From Bugula neritina (lineage: Eukaryota > Bryozoa > Gymnolaemata > Cheilostomatida > Bugulidae): a DNA stretch of 64,000 nucleotides. The notes below the pieces were generated by a model, which saw only the letters and a program-made list of their open reading frames with translations, did not search any database and had not been told where the DNA came from. The stretch is from contig OZ037766.1 of assembly GCA_964035545.1 (NCBI GenBank), positions 2,215,501-2,279,500 on the forward strand, given 5' to 3'. The first letter of the stretch is position 1; each line of letters starts with the position of its first letter. Positions 24,500 to 38,200 of this stretch are shown one piece after another. Position numbers and translations under genes: made by a program.

Positions 24500-27400
24500 A
24501 TGACTGATGATACATTGCAGCCTAGTCAGTTCTCAGAGCCTGTAGTCGGCAGCGAGACGCCCGCTGACTCTTCAACTAGGAGACTCAGTAAACTAGTTCC
24601 CCCTAAGAAGATTCACCATTCATCTCTACCAACACCCTCTAAGGCTAACGGGACCCACAACACCTCCTTCGAAGGTACGCTGTATTAGGAATACTAGATA
24701 CTTTCACTAACTGAAGGTCAAACTACCAGATTTTAGTGTTTTTCTGCCTCAAAGTTTTTTGAACTGACAAGCTGAAAACAAGAGGAAATAAAATGCAAAA
24801 TAAATTAACGGCATTGAAATTTAAGCCAGTAGTGAATTTTCCAATTTTCAATTCCAATTTCTCAGTGTGAAATAATATAGGCATACATATGTACAGTGGG
24901 CACAGTACACGATGATCAACTTAACTGTATGTACATATGTACTCTGTATATGTACACTGTGTATGTACTCTGTGTATGTACTCTGTTTACAGCCACTATC
25001 AGAGGTGGCCATGGGGCTAGATTTCTTGTAACCATCTTTTTTGTGAGTTTTCTGTATAAATCTCTTCTTTGATTTCTCAATACTTTAACAAATGATGTGA
25101 AACTTGATCACTGTTTATATCAACTATTACATATTCTACTCTCCAGTGTTATTCCGCCTAGAGATGCTATGGGAACACAATTTGGCATGATATGCTCAAG
25201 AATTATAAACATAATAGCAGTAATTAGTAAACATTTTTCCTGTGTTTTTGTACTTATACATTCCAGTATTAGCATAATAATAATATTAGCACTAATAGCT
25301 AGCAGCCTTTCATCCTTACATAATCATAATCTTTCCAACTCTCTCTACATAATGTAATAATTTCTTTCACAATCCAATCCTTACATTCTATCATTACTGT
25401 TGCAGTAGTAATAGCATGTTCAACCTGGTGCTAAATTCCTGGGAAATTAATAATTGAGTTTATGTCGCCCACCTCGCTATTTTATCTTATTGTTTTTTAT
25501 TGATTTTATTTAGACTTCTATTCTAAGCTTGAATAGCTGCGCTCAACTGCCATTGGTTGGGGGTTTTTATTAAGATTGTTTTTTACATGATAATATATTT
25601 GAAAATAGAAAATTCTTTAATTACTACGTTTTTGAGATGTTGGAGTTACCTTCTCACACAATATGTATGTTACTACAACCTAGGCTTTACAGTTTACAGG
25701 AATGACCTGAAAAAGTCTAAGAAATTACACTTCATTTTTGTTGTACAAAGTTTCTTGGAGTTTTTGTCCAGTTTTTTATATTATCAACTAAAACCCACAG
25801 AAATTGAAAAAAATCATTGAGTTCATCAAATTGCAGTTCTTAAGTTGAGTCTGCCATTTATTACTTTTCCAGCTAACTTGAGTGTAGAAAACTCAATCTA
25901 ATTGAATATTTTTGTGCATCCATGAAATTGGTAAGGTAGATTTTGACAGTTTGTAGAATAAGAATTTTACTGTTATATCGTCCTTTTAGCTCGGCAGATA
26001 CAATCAGCTTTACCCAGACACACAAAAGACACTGAGTCTGATCAAAATATATTGAGAGGCAAATCTCACACCAAACATTCCACTGACTCTGCTAATTCAT
26101 CTCATAAGGTAGGGAGTGAATCAGTGAGTGAGTGAGTGAGTGAGTGAGTGAGTGAGTGAGTGAGTGAGTGAGTGAGTGAGTGAGTGAGTGAGTGAGTGAG
26201 TGAGTGAGTGAGTGAGTGAGTGAGTGAGTGAGTGAGTGAGTGAGTGAGTGAGTGAGTGAGTGAGTGAGTGAGTGAGTGAGTGAGTGAGTTGGTGAGTGGG
26301 TGAGTGAGTGAGTGAGGGAGTGAGTGAGGGAGTGAGTGAGGGAGGGAGTGAGTGAGTGAATCAGTGAGTGAGTTAGTGAGTGAGTAGGTGATTAAATGAG
26401 TTTTAGTTAAAGGTTATGAGTGAATGAGTGAGTGGTTGAATGATTGTGTTTGATTAAGTAATTGGGTGAATCAGTGAGTTTGAGTGAGTAAATGATTAAC
26501 TGATTGTTTATAGGTGAGTGAGTGATGATAAGTTTTTAAGTGAGTGTAAGTGAGGAAGTGTGTAAGTTAGTGATAGGGTGGAGGTCTTTTGTAAAGCACA
26601 AACTTTCTTATAGCTCTATATTCATTCACTATAACACTGAGTTTAGGCAAATGTATTAATAGAAATGATGTCTTTAAATTACTTATAGGATTATGATAGC
26701 TAAGCTTTATTGTGCAATAGGTGTTAGATAGTGGAGTAGTAGAGAGAGGAAATCAGTATAATATAGTAAAACATTAGATGTTCAAGTAAAACTTTTTGCA
26801 GCTTTTTCTCTAAAAACTTGTATAAAAACAAGGTTATAATACAACATGACTAACTTGGAAAAACTATTCCAAATTGCAAGAATATCTTCTTTTGTGTTTA
26901 ATTTTAAATATTAAACTCAGTATATGCTAAGTCTGTTCCCTCTGAACAAATTTTAGCCCGAGTCTCACAGACTAAGCTGGTCAGCTCAGTCAAAGATAGG
27001 GAGTATGGAGAAGGCCCACCATACACCGGGTGGTGGAGATGTTAAGGTAAGAGGCTATCAAATTGAAGGTAAAAGAAAAGTTATGAACTTTGATATTTGG
27101 TTTATTATCTTTATAAACTTTTGAGCCTTTGATATTTTTTGTTGCTTTTGAAGATACTGTATGAAGATTTTGATCTTCTGATTGCTCTTAGTTATAAACT
27201 AGTCAAACTCATTTTTGAATTTATCCTTTCAAGCATAATTTGGAGTAATTTCAGCTGTTATTTTTGTAACCGAAATTTTCTTTATATGTTGTATACACTT
27301 CTGTTAGATTGAACACAACACTCTTAGCTGGAGTGCACAATCAAAAATAAACAGCCTGCAGCAAGCTAACAGGAGGCCCGCAGGTGGAAATGTAAAGGTA

Positions 27401-30400
27401 TGGTTGAAACTTGGCTACAGTAAATGTTTTTTAAGTCATACTACAGGTTTCTAGGCTCACAATTTTAAAAACAAACTTGTTTTATAGTCAGTTATAAAGT
27501 CATCAGTAAACTCTGCATTTCGTATTTGTTATCAGATTGAGAATCAGAGACTGAGTTGGAATGCAGAGTCTAAAATTAAGAGTTTGGAAAAGGCCAACCA
27601 CAAACCAGCTGGCGGAGATGTGCAGGTAAGTGGCGGGCTAGACAGTGACAGTCTGAGTGAGAGACAGAGATAGTCTGAGTGAAGACAGAGATAGTCTGAG
27701 TGAAGACAGAGATAGTCTGAGTGATAGGGAGTGAGGCAGGTCCCTATATTCTATCTCTTTACCTACTAACTTTCCCATTCAGCTTGTTTCAGCTGTTTAT
27801 TGGTTAAACTGATTGTACAGGTTGAATAGCTGAGAGGCTCTACGACAGACTAAACCAAAGAACAACAATTTTTTTCAAACACTAAAACTGCTAAAATTAT
27901 ACATAGAAAAGAAATTATGTATTTTATCATTATTATGTATCTATTGGAAAAGAACAGTTTTCAATTTGAAGTAGTCAAATGGAGTATGTTTCAGCTAATG
28001 GCTGTTTGTTTTTAGTAAAACCAGAAAATCAATGGTTGAATGCCCTATATTAGTACTAGTTGGCAATGGAACAAAACACCCTGAATGTCTGCCATTTTCC
28101 TCAAGCAGTTCACCGATAGCAGCCGAGAAGATAACTCTTAATTAAGGTTTCTATACAGAATAAGTTGTCTAGACACGTGTCACTAGTTTCTGCTGTTTGT
28201 AGATAGAAAACAAACGACTCAGCTGGAATGCTGAATCAAAGATAAAGAGTCTGGAAAAGGCCAATCACAAGCCGGCTGGAGGAGATGTCAAGGTTATATA
28301 ATTGTTTGCTCTCCGAATTGTTGACTTGAAGAGAAATATTCCCACAATGCAAAGCAAGCAGACAGAATATTAAAGCATTTTTTTAATTCATATTTTGATT
28401 GTTGAAAGAAATAATTGTTTGTGACTTATTGTTGTTCAACAGATAGAAAACAAGCGACTCAGTTGGAACGCAGAGTCTAAAATCAAAAGTCTAGAAAAGT
28501 CCAACTACAAGCCAGCTGGTGGAGATGTAAAAGTAAGACATCTAAGTTATACTCTCTGCTTACGTGTAATATGATTGTATTGGCTCAGTGTTTTACTGCT
28601 GGATCTGTGTTTTCAAATGTTTTAAGCCAACAACTAATTTTTCTGAATACAAAATGTCTTGCAAAACTTTCAAAGTTATTCTTGAAATGTGCTTGACAAG
28701 AAATATTTTTCGATTGGCCTTGATAGCATGTGAATGATATGACCCCTTTTTGATTGTATGCCTCCATAGATATTTCTTCTAAAATGTAAAATTCCGAATT
28801 TCTATCGAAAACTTCACTATTAGGTTTGAGCTTTCAACATTTTGGTAGCACACTGTCCTGTGTAAACACTTTTTTTCAAAAACTTAGTTTCTTTTCAATA
28901 AAAATATCGTAATGCACTTTATTCAAAGTGAACTATAGGTTGTATTTTGAGCGAGTGACTCAAATAATGGCTCAAGAGTCTCAATATTTGATTCAGTGTT
29001 ATTAATTAAACTTGTGCTAATATATTTCCAATAAAATTCTTATAGATAATTGCCAATTAAAATGTGTAAAACAATTATTTTTATGCATTTCTGCAACTTC
29101 TACATTGTAACAAATACTTTGATTTGAGAGTTGTCTTCTACCTAGAGCCAATACTCTTACAGCTCTAACCATCCTATTACTATATTAGTTCATTCACCTG
29201 TCGCTCTGTTTGTTATATAGATAGAGAGTAAGAAATTAAGCTGGAATGCCGAGTCAAAGATTGGGAGTCTAGATAAAGCCCACCATAAACCAGCTGGTGG
29301 AAATGTTAAGGTAAGGTGGTTATTAGTGATATATAGACATGTTTGGTATTCTTATTGTACCAAGTTTAGACTTGGGTGGTTTTTGCTTAATCCTATAACG
29401 GAAAGCTGTTTGCAAAAACCTTTGTACCAAGGCCACCATTTCTTTTAAATTTTTACCTTTAGGTTTAAAATGAGTTTCCGTGGTTTTCCTGTTGTAATTT
29501 GCATGTTGGGGTTAATTTTCATGTTTCTAGATTGAAAACCAAAGGCTCAGCTGGAATGCAGAGTCAAAAATTAGGAGTTTAGAGAAAGCCCACCATAAAC
29601 CAGCTGGGGGAGATGTTAAGGTTGGTTTGGTTCTAAAAATAAGCAATCAATTTAGCTTCTCTGCACATGGAATTTAATTTAATTATATTAATTAATATCC
29701 TTTTATACTAAAAACATAATTCAAAAAGAGTGTTGGACAATTTAATAGAAGTAAAAATTGTATATATTTGGTCATTGGTTGTCATTGGTTGGAGTTGTGT
29801 CATCAATGAAACTCTGCTAACCTTCATAAGTCTTGCCTTAAATAGTTTGATTTGAGTTTGATTTAACCAGCATAGAGTTGTCTGTACTTGTTTCTTGGTG
29901 TAAAAAAGTGAAAGCATTTGTGAGAAGTATCTTTTAATCCTACATAATGCATATTGCTGCCATGAAATAAATCTGTCTGGCGTAGAAATCTTCATGGTAA
30001 GTAAAACAAGGAATTGCAGGTTTTCTAGAAACACAAATAAGTAGTGGCCAGTTGAAAAAATTAAATTTTGCATCATTTTCTTATGTCAAAGTTTTCTAAA
30101 AACACACCTTTTCTGTTCCGTCAAATTGCTTCAACTCTCCATTCACATGAACTGATTCATTGTTTTCATATTTCTAGATTGAAAACCAAAGACTCAGCTG
30201 GAATGCAGAGTCAAAAATTGGTAGTTTAGAAAAAGCCCACCATAAACCAGCTGGAGGAGATGTTAAGGTGAGTTGTGCTGAATTAAAAAACATCCTGTTT
30301 CTACAGGAGTAGTGTTGAATTAAAAGTTCTAGAAAACATTATTTTTTTCTAAAAAAAAGTTGTTGTAATGTCAAGCACTTTGAAACCACATCTCATTGAT

Positions 30401-33190
30401 GACTCATGCGTATGACTCAAAGTTGACTGTCGACAGGCATATTGATTATCACAGAAAACAAGAGTTATTTACAGTTACTTTTGTATTACTTTACAAGCTT
30501 TAGTGAGACTCAGAAAAATTCTGGGTTATTTTGAAATAAAAACAGTCCTTTTTTAATTTCTAGGCAAATTTTGTCAACATTTTTAGAATAATTAAATGAT
30601 CTTTCATTTTAAACAACCCTGCAAAGTTCTGAATTTTTTTTCATTTTTTTTATCTCTAATTATTAAGGCCAGTATTTACACTGAACTTCGAAACATGTTT
30701 TCATGTCTGTGATATGTAATAAATCAATCAATCAAGCTTTCCTGGGCTCTTTTTAGTTTTCTCAAATATTTTAGATCTTTGAGGAGAAGCTGCAGTGGGA
30801 CACCGAGGCCCGTATTGGTTCCATGGCTAATGCTGCTTACAAGCCCGCGGGTGGGCAGGTCAAAGTAGAGTCCCACAAACTAGATTTCAAAGATAAAGCT
30901 AAGCCTAAAATTGGCTCTCTGGAAAAAGCCTCTTACACTCCTGGCGGGGGAAACGTTAAAATAGAGCAAAACAGACTCCAGTTTAAAGGTGAGACATTTC
31001 TCAGAGATATACAAATGATTGTTTGTTTTCTGCTGCCTCTACTAGAGGGTAAAGTGTAACTGACATTAAATTGCTGACTTAAATAATGTTGTTTCTTGCA
31101 GTATTGAAAAATAGTTTTAACTTTCAGCAAAAACCAGTTGACTGATTATAGAGTACAGCATGTTTAGCTATGGTTATGCAAGGGAAAAACTTGATGATTT
31201 GCCATTCTAACTTATTCCGCCATTTAGAAAATGGACTCCAGGATATTTCTGTAAACAATAGTGTCTTAGAGAGAGGATAACTCCTAAACTTAGTTCCTTA
31301 TCATGTGTAAACAGCTGTATTGTGTGATTACCTCGCAGCAATGAATAGTCCCTTCATTTCCACTGCTTGTAGAGAAAGCTCAGGCTAAGATAGGCTCCCT
31401 GAACTACGTGAGTCATACCCCGAGAGGGGGAGAAGTGAAGATTGAGACTCATAAGTTGGAGTTCAAAGAGAAGGCGTCTCCACGCATTGGTTCGCTGGAA
31501 AAGGCGTCGCATAGCCCGGGTGGTGGTAATGTGCAGGTATGTATTTACTTGTCTATTAACATGCCGTGGTGCGTTGTGTGCAAACATAATGTAAATATGT
31601 ACTAAGGATGTGTTTATAACACTACATTCATTAATGTTACTGTATATCTGTTAAATGCCAACTTATTTTGATAGTATATAATGTTTCTCTACACATATTC
31701 AAAGTCTATTAGATATTGTTATTTTTTGATGTAGCAACCACTACCTGGCAACACCTAGTTGTATTGTTTTGTTTCCATGGTTACCACTATATAATTAGCT
31801 TCAATTGTTCAACTTCTAGCATCACTTTTTCTGTAGATACTAAATGAAAAACTGAATTTTCGTGAAACGGCCAAGCCAAAAGTTGGAAGTCGCGACAACA
31901 TCGGCTATATCCCGGGAGGAGGAGATGTCAAGGTAAAGTGTGACTTCACAGAATCTATTAATAACCAGCTGTCTTTATTAATAGCTGAAAGTTGATTGCT
32001 ATCACCTTCTCTCTTCACACGAGTAACAATCTAGTCACAAGAAATGCTTGAACTTTTGTCTTACACTATTTTGCTGCTAACCATGTTTTCTACTTACTCT
32101 AACACTCACAGTGTGCATATTGCAGATTGAATATCAAGTTGTCTCCCCTCGCTCTGATTTCCTTTCCGGACTGTCCAACACCAAACCTGTAAGTTGCAGT
32201 CAAAACCAACTCTATTTTTGTTTTTCAGCAACTTTTCAGTGACTTTATACTTGATGATGAAACATACTACACAGAGGAGCAAATTTTTGTAAACAAGCCA
32301 ATAACTTCTTTGTGAATGAAAATGCGGGAGATTTTTTTCTAGAATTTGTTAAATAAAAAAATTAAATTGAAGTTTCACCGCTGCGCATATGTGTGTCATT
32401 AGAAAGCCAACATTTACATAATCTAACAATGCAGAGAGTTAAGTGCGCTAGAATAATGTATAACATAGAAAGACAATAGTGTGAGAGATACTGTATAACT
32501 TATCATAATCTGCCTTTTGTTGTTGGATATATTTTTATATGAACATCGTCTTTGAATGACTACTACACAATGTAAATGTAACTCTTGGTTTTTCGTAACC
32601 AAAAACTCTTCATCAAAATGTTTCTAAGTTTGTGTCCAGTTAATAGTTGTGCACTCACCGCTAGCAAATAATGAGCCTTGAAAAATTCTGAAATTAGTTC
32701 TGAAATATTCACTATAATATTGCAGCTAAATGTAATTTTATAGTCAAATGTAATATATTATATTATTTATTATTTAACACAAAAAACATCTGCTGTGAAA
32801 ATCTAAAATTTTGATCAACTAAATTTACTTTATTGAAAGCAGCATTTAGCTTTATATACTAAAATAATAACGTCAGCAGTTTTCAAATGACATCGTAGTT
32901 GATAAAAGGGTTGAGGTAATAAGCACAGACGCCACCATCCAGCTTTCTTACTGATATTTAACTGTTTTGTTTTTAATTTTCAGTATTTTTATGTGAAACT
33001 GAACAATAAAATGACTATGCTTTAGGGGAGAAGAAATAGCACTAGCAGCAGCACAAGCAGCGGGCCCCAGTTGCTCCAAGACGTGTCTGCCGCGGCTAAT
33101 GGAGCTAGTCATGTGACAGGTAATGACCTTGACATTGGTCATATGACCGGAGCTGATGAATCAGTCCCTTACCTGCAGAGTGATCTATAA
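24500..33190 (+). CDS. tau: Tau/MAP2/MAP4-family protein with 13 tubulin-binding repeats
   Basis: Fifteen exons join in phase: 24500-24674, 25990-26108, 26957-27046, 27308-27397, 27536-27625, 28203-28292, 28443-28532, 29221-29310, 29531-29620, 30178-30267, 30775-30988, 31373-31536, 31837-31932, 32126-32188 and 33026-33190 (stop TAA). The product is 571 aa. A Ser/Thr/Pro/Lys-rich projection of about 98 residues is followed by 13 repeats of the type KIGSLEKxxHKPxGGxVKIE. Repeats 1-8 each occupy one 90-nt exon and carry LSWNAESK, mostly ending KPAGG. Repeats 9-13 are the classical kind (KLDFKDKAKPKIGSLEKAS, PGGGNVK; IETHKLEFKEKASPRIGSLE). A Ser-rich C-terminal tail ends SVPYLQSDL. The family binds and stabilises microtubules through these repeats; vertebrate tau has three or four and MAP4 up to five. 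The classical C-terminal repeats look ancestral and the WNAESK block an expansion. An upstream first exon (19641-19723) is possible. Confidence 0.95.
26123..26400. repeat. (GTGA)n microsatellite directly after a tau exon
   Basis: Pure tetranucleotide from about 26123 to 26290, imperfect to about 26400. It starts 15 bp after the exon end at 26108. Read in the transcript direction every unit forms GTGAGT, the consensus 5' splice-site hexamer. Confidence 0.97.
27645..27730. repeat. Short 21-bp tandem repeat in a tau intron
   Basis: About four copies of AGTCTGAGTGAAGACAGAGAT, starting 20 bp downstream of the third repeat exon. No function visible. Confidence 0.85.
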
Positions 33191-35267
33191 CAATGTCAAT
33201 CACCTACATACTCACAGTTTATATTAGATTATTTCTGTTCCTCATCTCTCTGATATTATGGTACAAGTGATGTTGTTAGGTATTGCTGTCATTCAATTCT
33301 GTGTAAACTGTGATAAAAATTCAAGAAAAAAAGTTATTTCTGTATATTTGTGTTTTTTATAAATAGCTTTTCTTGCCCATTGGAGTTTTATTTTTCTCAT
33401 GAAAATTGCTGTTTTAAGTTTGAGCTCTTACTAAGTTACTTGCAGCTTGCATTTAAATATTAACCTTGGTTTACCTTGAGAATATTTTCTTGCCAAGCCA
33501 TAAACCTCTCCAAGAAGTCATTAACATTTAGCTAGTCTTTGTTTAAGTGAAGGCATACTTTGTTAACGAGTGATTGGTTATAAAACTACTGCTGCCGCCA
33601 TATTTAAAATTCATAAGCACTGCTGACATGATTATGCAACTTGTTCTAAATATTCGTTTATTTTATTCACTTCTGCGTTGCATTACATTCTGTCAATTCA
33701 CCAAACTATGTTATAGATGTGATGTTTACGTTGTTCTGCATAGTTTGTATTCCTGTTAAAGCCTTCGGTATATGTCAGAAGATAATGTATTGCATAGTTT
33801 GATGTAAATTTCTTTTAATTTTTTATCTGTAAATAATTATTCATGTGTTTTTTTTGTTAAATTTTCAGGGATTTTGCTCTAACTCGAAATATTTTTAGGC
33901 GCAGCCCCTAAAGTACTTTTCTCATTTAGAGTCCATTACTCTGGGAGAAGAAACCTAACTAAGTCTTGTATGAATTCAATAAAATAGTTTTATTAGAAAT
34001 TCAAATCTTTAGTACTTCATCTGAAATATTAAAGTTAAATATTGCTTTAGTTATTATAGAGTCAAGTTGTGCAAAAAATAAGAACCTTGTGTTGTGACAT
34101 CGTCACATATACTGCGATATTGTCCCATGTGACATTTTTACCTATAATGTGGTATTGTTACATATTTTGCGATATTGTTGCACATGTCGTGATACTGCCA
34201 CACATTGTCATTGTTCTAAAAGTTTTCAAAAAGGGTTATTCTACCACTAACATTATTTTAAATTCCGCATAGCAGTGGACTATCTTAATATTCTATTTCA
34301 ACTATGAAGGTGACGCTTATTAGACAAACTATAGCATGATATAGGGGAAGGATAAATTGTCACTTGAATGCATTGTGACATCATTCTGAGATATTGGTCT
34401 TGGTACCTTTTGGAGTAGTATCGGCCATGTTTCCACAGGTTCAATCAGCACCAGGTCTTTAGCTTTCAATAATAGAAAAGCTGCAAAATAAACACATATA
34501 CTTCAAAACGGAAATTTATTGATAGATCATCGCAGGTACTGATAATCATTGTGAAATGCTGCAGAGTTGTTGAGAGCTAAGCTGTAGTACTCTCAGACTA
34601 GGAATAAATCTTTCATCACTCAACAGTGAAGCATTTGCTGGTTCTTATAATTGAAACTGGGACTTTTCCAGAGTGAAACTTTAGACATAGGCACATGGAA
34701 ATTTGACACTTGAAAACTGCCATTCTACTTTTATTCTTTTGTTTTAAATAACTATTCAATTTGTGATGTAATTAACATTGAAATTCGTGGAAACGCAGAT
34801 TTTCTCAAGAAATCTAAGAGAATTGGCAATTCCAAACTAAAGCTGCCATCATGGGCTGAGAAACATACAGCGGATATATTTATAGGCATTGCTTTTTATG
34901 TATCACTAACTGTTTCTTTGTCGTACACACAAACTAAATTTATAAAGACCCTATTGTTTAGATGTAGGTAACAAAATAATTAGGGCTGATTATTCAGGTT
35001 AACTAGTTATATAATTTGCATATAACATCAGCTATACAATACAGTTTGAGTTCGCACACTGTTACTATTATTTAAATACCTTAAAGCCAAGTCAATAAAC
35101 TAATTTCCACTTAATTAAACTAAGTTGCAAGAGGGCAATTAACGATTAATTACAAGTTATTATTCCACAACTGAGTTTTGTCTGGCAACAGTCAACTGAG
35201 CTCTGAGCTAAGCAACGCCAGCTCCTGAAGTGAAAGCGGATTTTGCAAGAATAGACTGAGCTTCAAG
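33191..35267. other. Tau 3' UTR and intergenic region
   Basis: A polyadenylation signal AATAAA near 33979 is a plausible end for a roughly 0.8-kb tau 3' UTR. At 34085-34215 there are degenerate units of the type GTGATATTGTCACATGT. A short minus-strand open frame (about 34330-34485) is discussed in the findings. Otherwise nothing seen. Confidence 0.5.
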
Positions 35268-38200
35268 ATGAAGGTGAGACCAGCTACAACAGAATACAGG
35301 ACTCACTTTGGGCCCCCCACAGATAACTCTCCTGGAAAGCTACCAGCTTTCTACGGCACGGCTCCTCACAAGGCTAATGATTTCTCCACGACTATAAGGC
35401 AGTCGTATGAGGGTAGAAAACCCATGTAAGTGACTCGAGTCTAATTTTTAGTTCCAAATTTTCTTAGAAATAAAATAGTTTAGAGAAGGCTGTAGACTCT
35501 CTAAGTTATAACTATCCTGCACATATATATACTGTCTCTGGGACTACTACATACAAAATATCCTGTCTTAATAACTACTGCATGCAATATATTCTGTCTT
35601 TGTGACTATTACCTACAATATATACTCTCTTAATAACTACTGCATGCAATATATTCTGTCTTTGTGACTATTACATACAATATATTATACTGTCTTTGAA
35701 ACCAAATATCAACATATTTGAGTTGTTATTCTTGCTGACCATTATAAAAAATTGTTTCTTTCTGAGAAGACAAATTTAGTCCCCCAAGCTTGGTATTACA
35801 TGAAATTCCTGACAAATGAACAGCATGCTTATATACAGAGTGTGTAAAACATTGCTTCTGCTTCACTAATTAGTTGATGTGAGAGAGAGCAACTTTACTT
35901 TTGCACTAACTCAACTTTATTTACTAAGCTTTCAGTTTAGAAGTAAATTGCATGCACTTTTGTTGGAAGTAAATGAAGATTTTTTTGCAGTTCTAAAAAC
36001 TATCAATTGATTTTGATTAATTATCTGTAACAATGAAACACTTCATAAACTTGATACAAATATTAACAGTTAATTATGCATTAAATATATTACAAAAATA
36101 GAAGCAGTGGTCTAATAAATAAACTACTGTAAAATTATAAACCTAAAATTAATTTGTTATTATAAGCTATAGGCTGGCAGCTTAAATTCCGCTTTAAAGT
36201 TAAAAAAACATTCAGTTAAAACTGTCACTGCACTACCTTCCAGTTTTAACAACAGAATTTGCTGCAACATAATGTTCATGTAAAATAGCACTTAACATCA
36301 GTTATTGATTAATTAAGTTTTCAAATAGATCCAAGAACACCCTGATGGAAGATTGGCTGAAGAGGACTAAGAACAAGCACTTTGGAGCTTTCAAGGACAG
36401 CTACCCTCAAGCTGCTCCTTTCTCAAGAATCAGAGACTTGGATGCTAAGATTGTAGGTTCTTGACTATTAAGTTCATTGCTGGTAGTAATACTTGACTAT
36501 TTTAAGTCTGTCATAAAACATATATAACTATTATTATTACCTTTAATCGCATTGTTGAAAAGTATAATATATTATATAAGTGTAATATATTATATAAGTA
36601 TAATATATTACAGAACATGTGTGTCTTTTTATGGTTACAAGTTACAATAATGCAGTATGCTATATTATGATAAGTGTCACATATATTTTACATGATGATG
36701 CACTATATTATATATTACATAATATGGTATGGCAATAGTATGATGGTGTGTTTTGATTACTTCATTAGCAATGGGGCACACTTAAATATACACTTACCAT
36801 CTTAATTCACCACTAAACTATAAGCTTTCATGAGTGAAAACTATATACTTCCATATCTTTATTAGTCTGCTAAATGGTTTCACTGTTTTCTAAGTAGTGC
36901 ACAAACATACTTGTGAAAAACGCTGAAATATGTTGTGCATACACTAACACTTTTGGTTCTTTTTTTCCTAATTGATACATATTTTATTTCTGCAACTTTG
37001 TTTTGTCTTTTTTTCTTGGTGTAATTCTTATATATAATTTTATCTAATTGATCTTGTAAAGTTTTGCCTTAAATACTGAAATATGTTAACAGAAACTACC
37101 CAACTTACCCAATGGCTACCTGAGTTACAACAGCTCTGGATACAAGAGCTCGGAGATACCAACCGCGGAGGAACATTACAAAAAGAAGTACGAAGCTTTG
37201 CTGAGGAGACTTCAAGAGAAGCAGAAAGTACTCAACAGGAAACAGTGAGTCGAGCCGTGAAACTACTTTCAGTTTGAGAAATTAAAATTTGTAGCAAGAG
37301 AAAAAAAGTTACTTTAGTAACTCACCAGAGTAGGTTTATATGAAAGTTAACATTTAAACAGTTCAACCTGTTGAAGAGCCATAAAAAATCAAACTTTTGG
37401 AAGAGGTGCAGTCATAAATTTGGTGCTGACAGCTTTCAACCTAAAATATATTTAGTAACTAAGCTACCATCTGAAAGTATGGGATTCCATTGTGTCACAT
37501 TTAATGGTATTAAATTATATTATTATCAAACTGTGCATAGTTATATATAATGCAAGCATCTATAATTAATTTCTTGAATGTAGGCCAAAAAATTAGATCT
37601 ATATATTTTATACAAAATACTTTTAGTATTTCTATTTGATCATTTTTTTCTGTCGTCTGATTAATCAGTCTGAAAACTATGACTATTTGTTATACGTATA
37701 AAATAATAAATTATTTGAAAGAACATAGATTAATATATTATTTGAGCATCACATTTAATTGAGACTGCAATCAATTGAGAAATTTGTAGTAAAACAAGCT
37801 CTTTGAAACTCTGCAATTTCTAGCTGCATGAGTAAGTCCTGCATGTTTCTAATCTATATATCTTCAACTACACATTAAACTTATATGATTTCTAGCCAAG
37901 TATAGGTTCTATGCTTACTAACTATATTCATCTACATATATAAATAGCCAATTTATAATAGTCTATATATAACTTATATTTGCAGGAAATTACCTGGAGG
38001 TGGTAAAGGAGTCTGGAGACATATAAAAGAATCTTATGGAGCAGGAATAAACTTGCTTAGCTGGGTTGATGGTAATGATGACTCTCAAAATATTAGTAAA
38101 TAATTAGATACACACGCAAGAACAAACATATACACTCGTCGCACACACGCACACACACGCACACACACGCACACGCACGCACACACACGCACACACACGC

